The translations under genes were made by a program, and so were the position numbers. From positions 1 to 5,202 of the forward strand of contig NZ_JARGYT010000082.1 of NCBI RefSeq assembly GCF_034470605.1: a DNA stretch of 5,202 nucleotides, read 5' to 3'. The notes under the pieces are model-generated. The model did not search any database, was not told the DNA's origin, and worked only from the letters and a program-made list of their open reading frames with translations. The first letter of the stretch is position 1; each line of letters begins with the position of its first letter. Source of the stretch: Cyrtobacter comes. GTDB lineage: Bacteria > Pseudomonadota > Alphaproteobacteria > Rickettsiales > Midichloriaceae. Positions 5,107 through 5,202 of the stretch are shown in pieces.

Positions 5107-5202
5107 GTATTTAATAGATGCTAAAGCTATAAAGGCAAGGAAAGAGAGATCGGATTTCTCAAATCGTAATGCTAAGCGTCGATTTTCTTTGAGTTTAGCG
5201 AA
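5095..5202 (-). CDS. IS5-family DDE transposase, C-terminal fragment
   Basis: The last 35 codons of a transposase are visible, from the window edge to TAA at 5097-5095. They read FAKLKENRRLALRFEK and then SDLSFLAFIALASIKYNLC. The pattern of Lys-x-x-Arg-x-Leu/Ile-Ala-x-Arg-[FY]-[ED]-Lys, then a hydrophobic helix SFLAFIALASIK, is the typical end of IS5/DDE_Tnp_1 transposases, just after the catalytic Glu region. The catalytic residues themselves lie outside the window. The enzyme would cut and join at the terminal repeats described here. An IS427-like subgroup would fit the TA flanks, but I cannot assign it firmly. Confidence 0.8.
   Translation of the reverse strand, partial: FAKLKENRRLALRFEKSDLSFLAFIALASIKYNLC

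Larger units (their letters stand above)
5088..5202 (-). mobile_element. IS5-type element, right (3') end, partial
   Basis: The outer boundary is at 5088, directly after TA (5086-5087) in the virB9 remnant. The first 19 bases, 5088-5106, are the terminal repeat shared with the left edge of the window. The rest encodes the transposase C-terminus on the minus strand. The orientation is the same as inferred for the left IS, so the two copies are directly repeated. The element continues past the window. Confidence 0.82.

Overview
This window is AT-rich bacterial DNA. Its gene content (RbfA, an MlaE-type lipid ABC permease, a LolD-type ABC ATPase, a small outer-membrane beta-barrel protein and the C-terminus of a VirB9/CagX type IV secretion protein) fits an obligately intracellular alphaproteobacterium, most likely of the order Rickettsiales (Anaplasmataceae or Midichloriaceae type). 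That placement is an inference from gene families and composition, not from a phylogenetic marker.

Both edges lie inside an insertion sequence. A 19-bp sequence, ggcactgttaacaaaggtt, occurs at 5088-5106 and, inverted, at 79-97, and each copy is followed by a TA dinucleotide on the non-IS side. The right copy carries the C-terminus of an IS5-type DDE transposase on the minus strand, ending at a TAA inside the terminal repeat. The left copy looks like the opposite end (upstream of the transposase start) of a same-orientation element. The window is therefore about 5.0 kb of host DNA between two directly repeated IS copies. Each copy interrupts a gene: an unidentified + strand gene whose 3' part is 98-673, and a virB9-like gene whose 3' part is 4848-5087 on the minus strand.

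Between them, left to right: a perfect 12-bp-stem hairpin (662-702) lies between convergent genes. Two minus-strand genes follow: an unrecognised 335-residue protein with a Ser/Gly/Asn/Tyr-rich front and a Cys-containing back (755-1762), and a secreted beta-barrel protein (1867-2553). A divergent control region (2554-2745) has good promoter candidates in both directions, and an inverted repeat brackets the barrel-gene promoter. rbfA and the mlaE-like gene follow on the + strand, probably co-transcribed. lolD (4086-4736) converges on them from the minus strand.

Functionally the intact genes cover ribosome maturation (RbfA) and envelope building: phospholipid transport (MlaE), lipoprotein release (LolD) and the surface barrel. 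The MlaF and LolC/E partners are not in the window and would have to be encoded elsewhere. The most unusual signals are the paired IS interruptions, the inverted repeat around the surface-protein promoter, the large convergent hairpin and the uncharacterised 335-residue protein. I see no clear new multi-gene system, CRISPR array, tRNA or rRNA.
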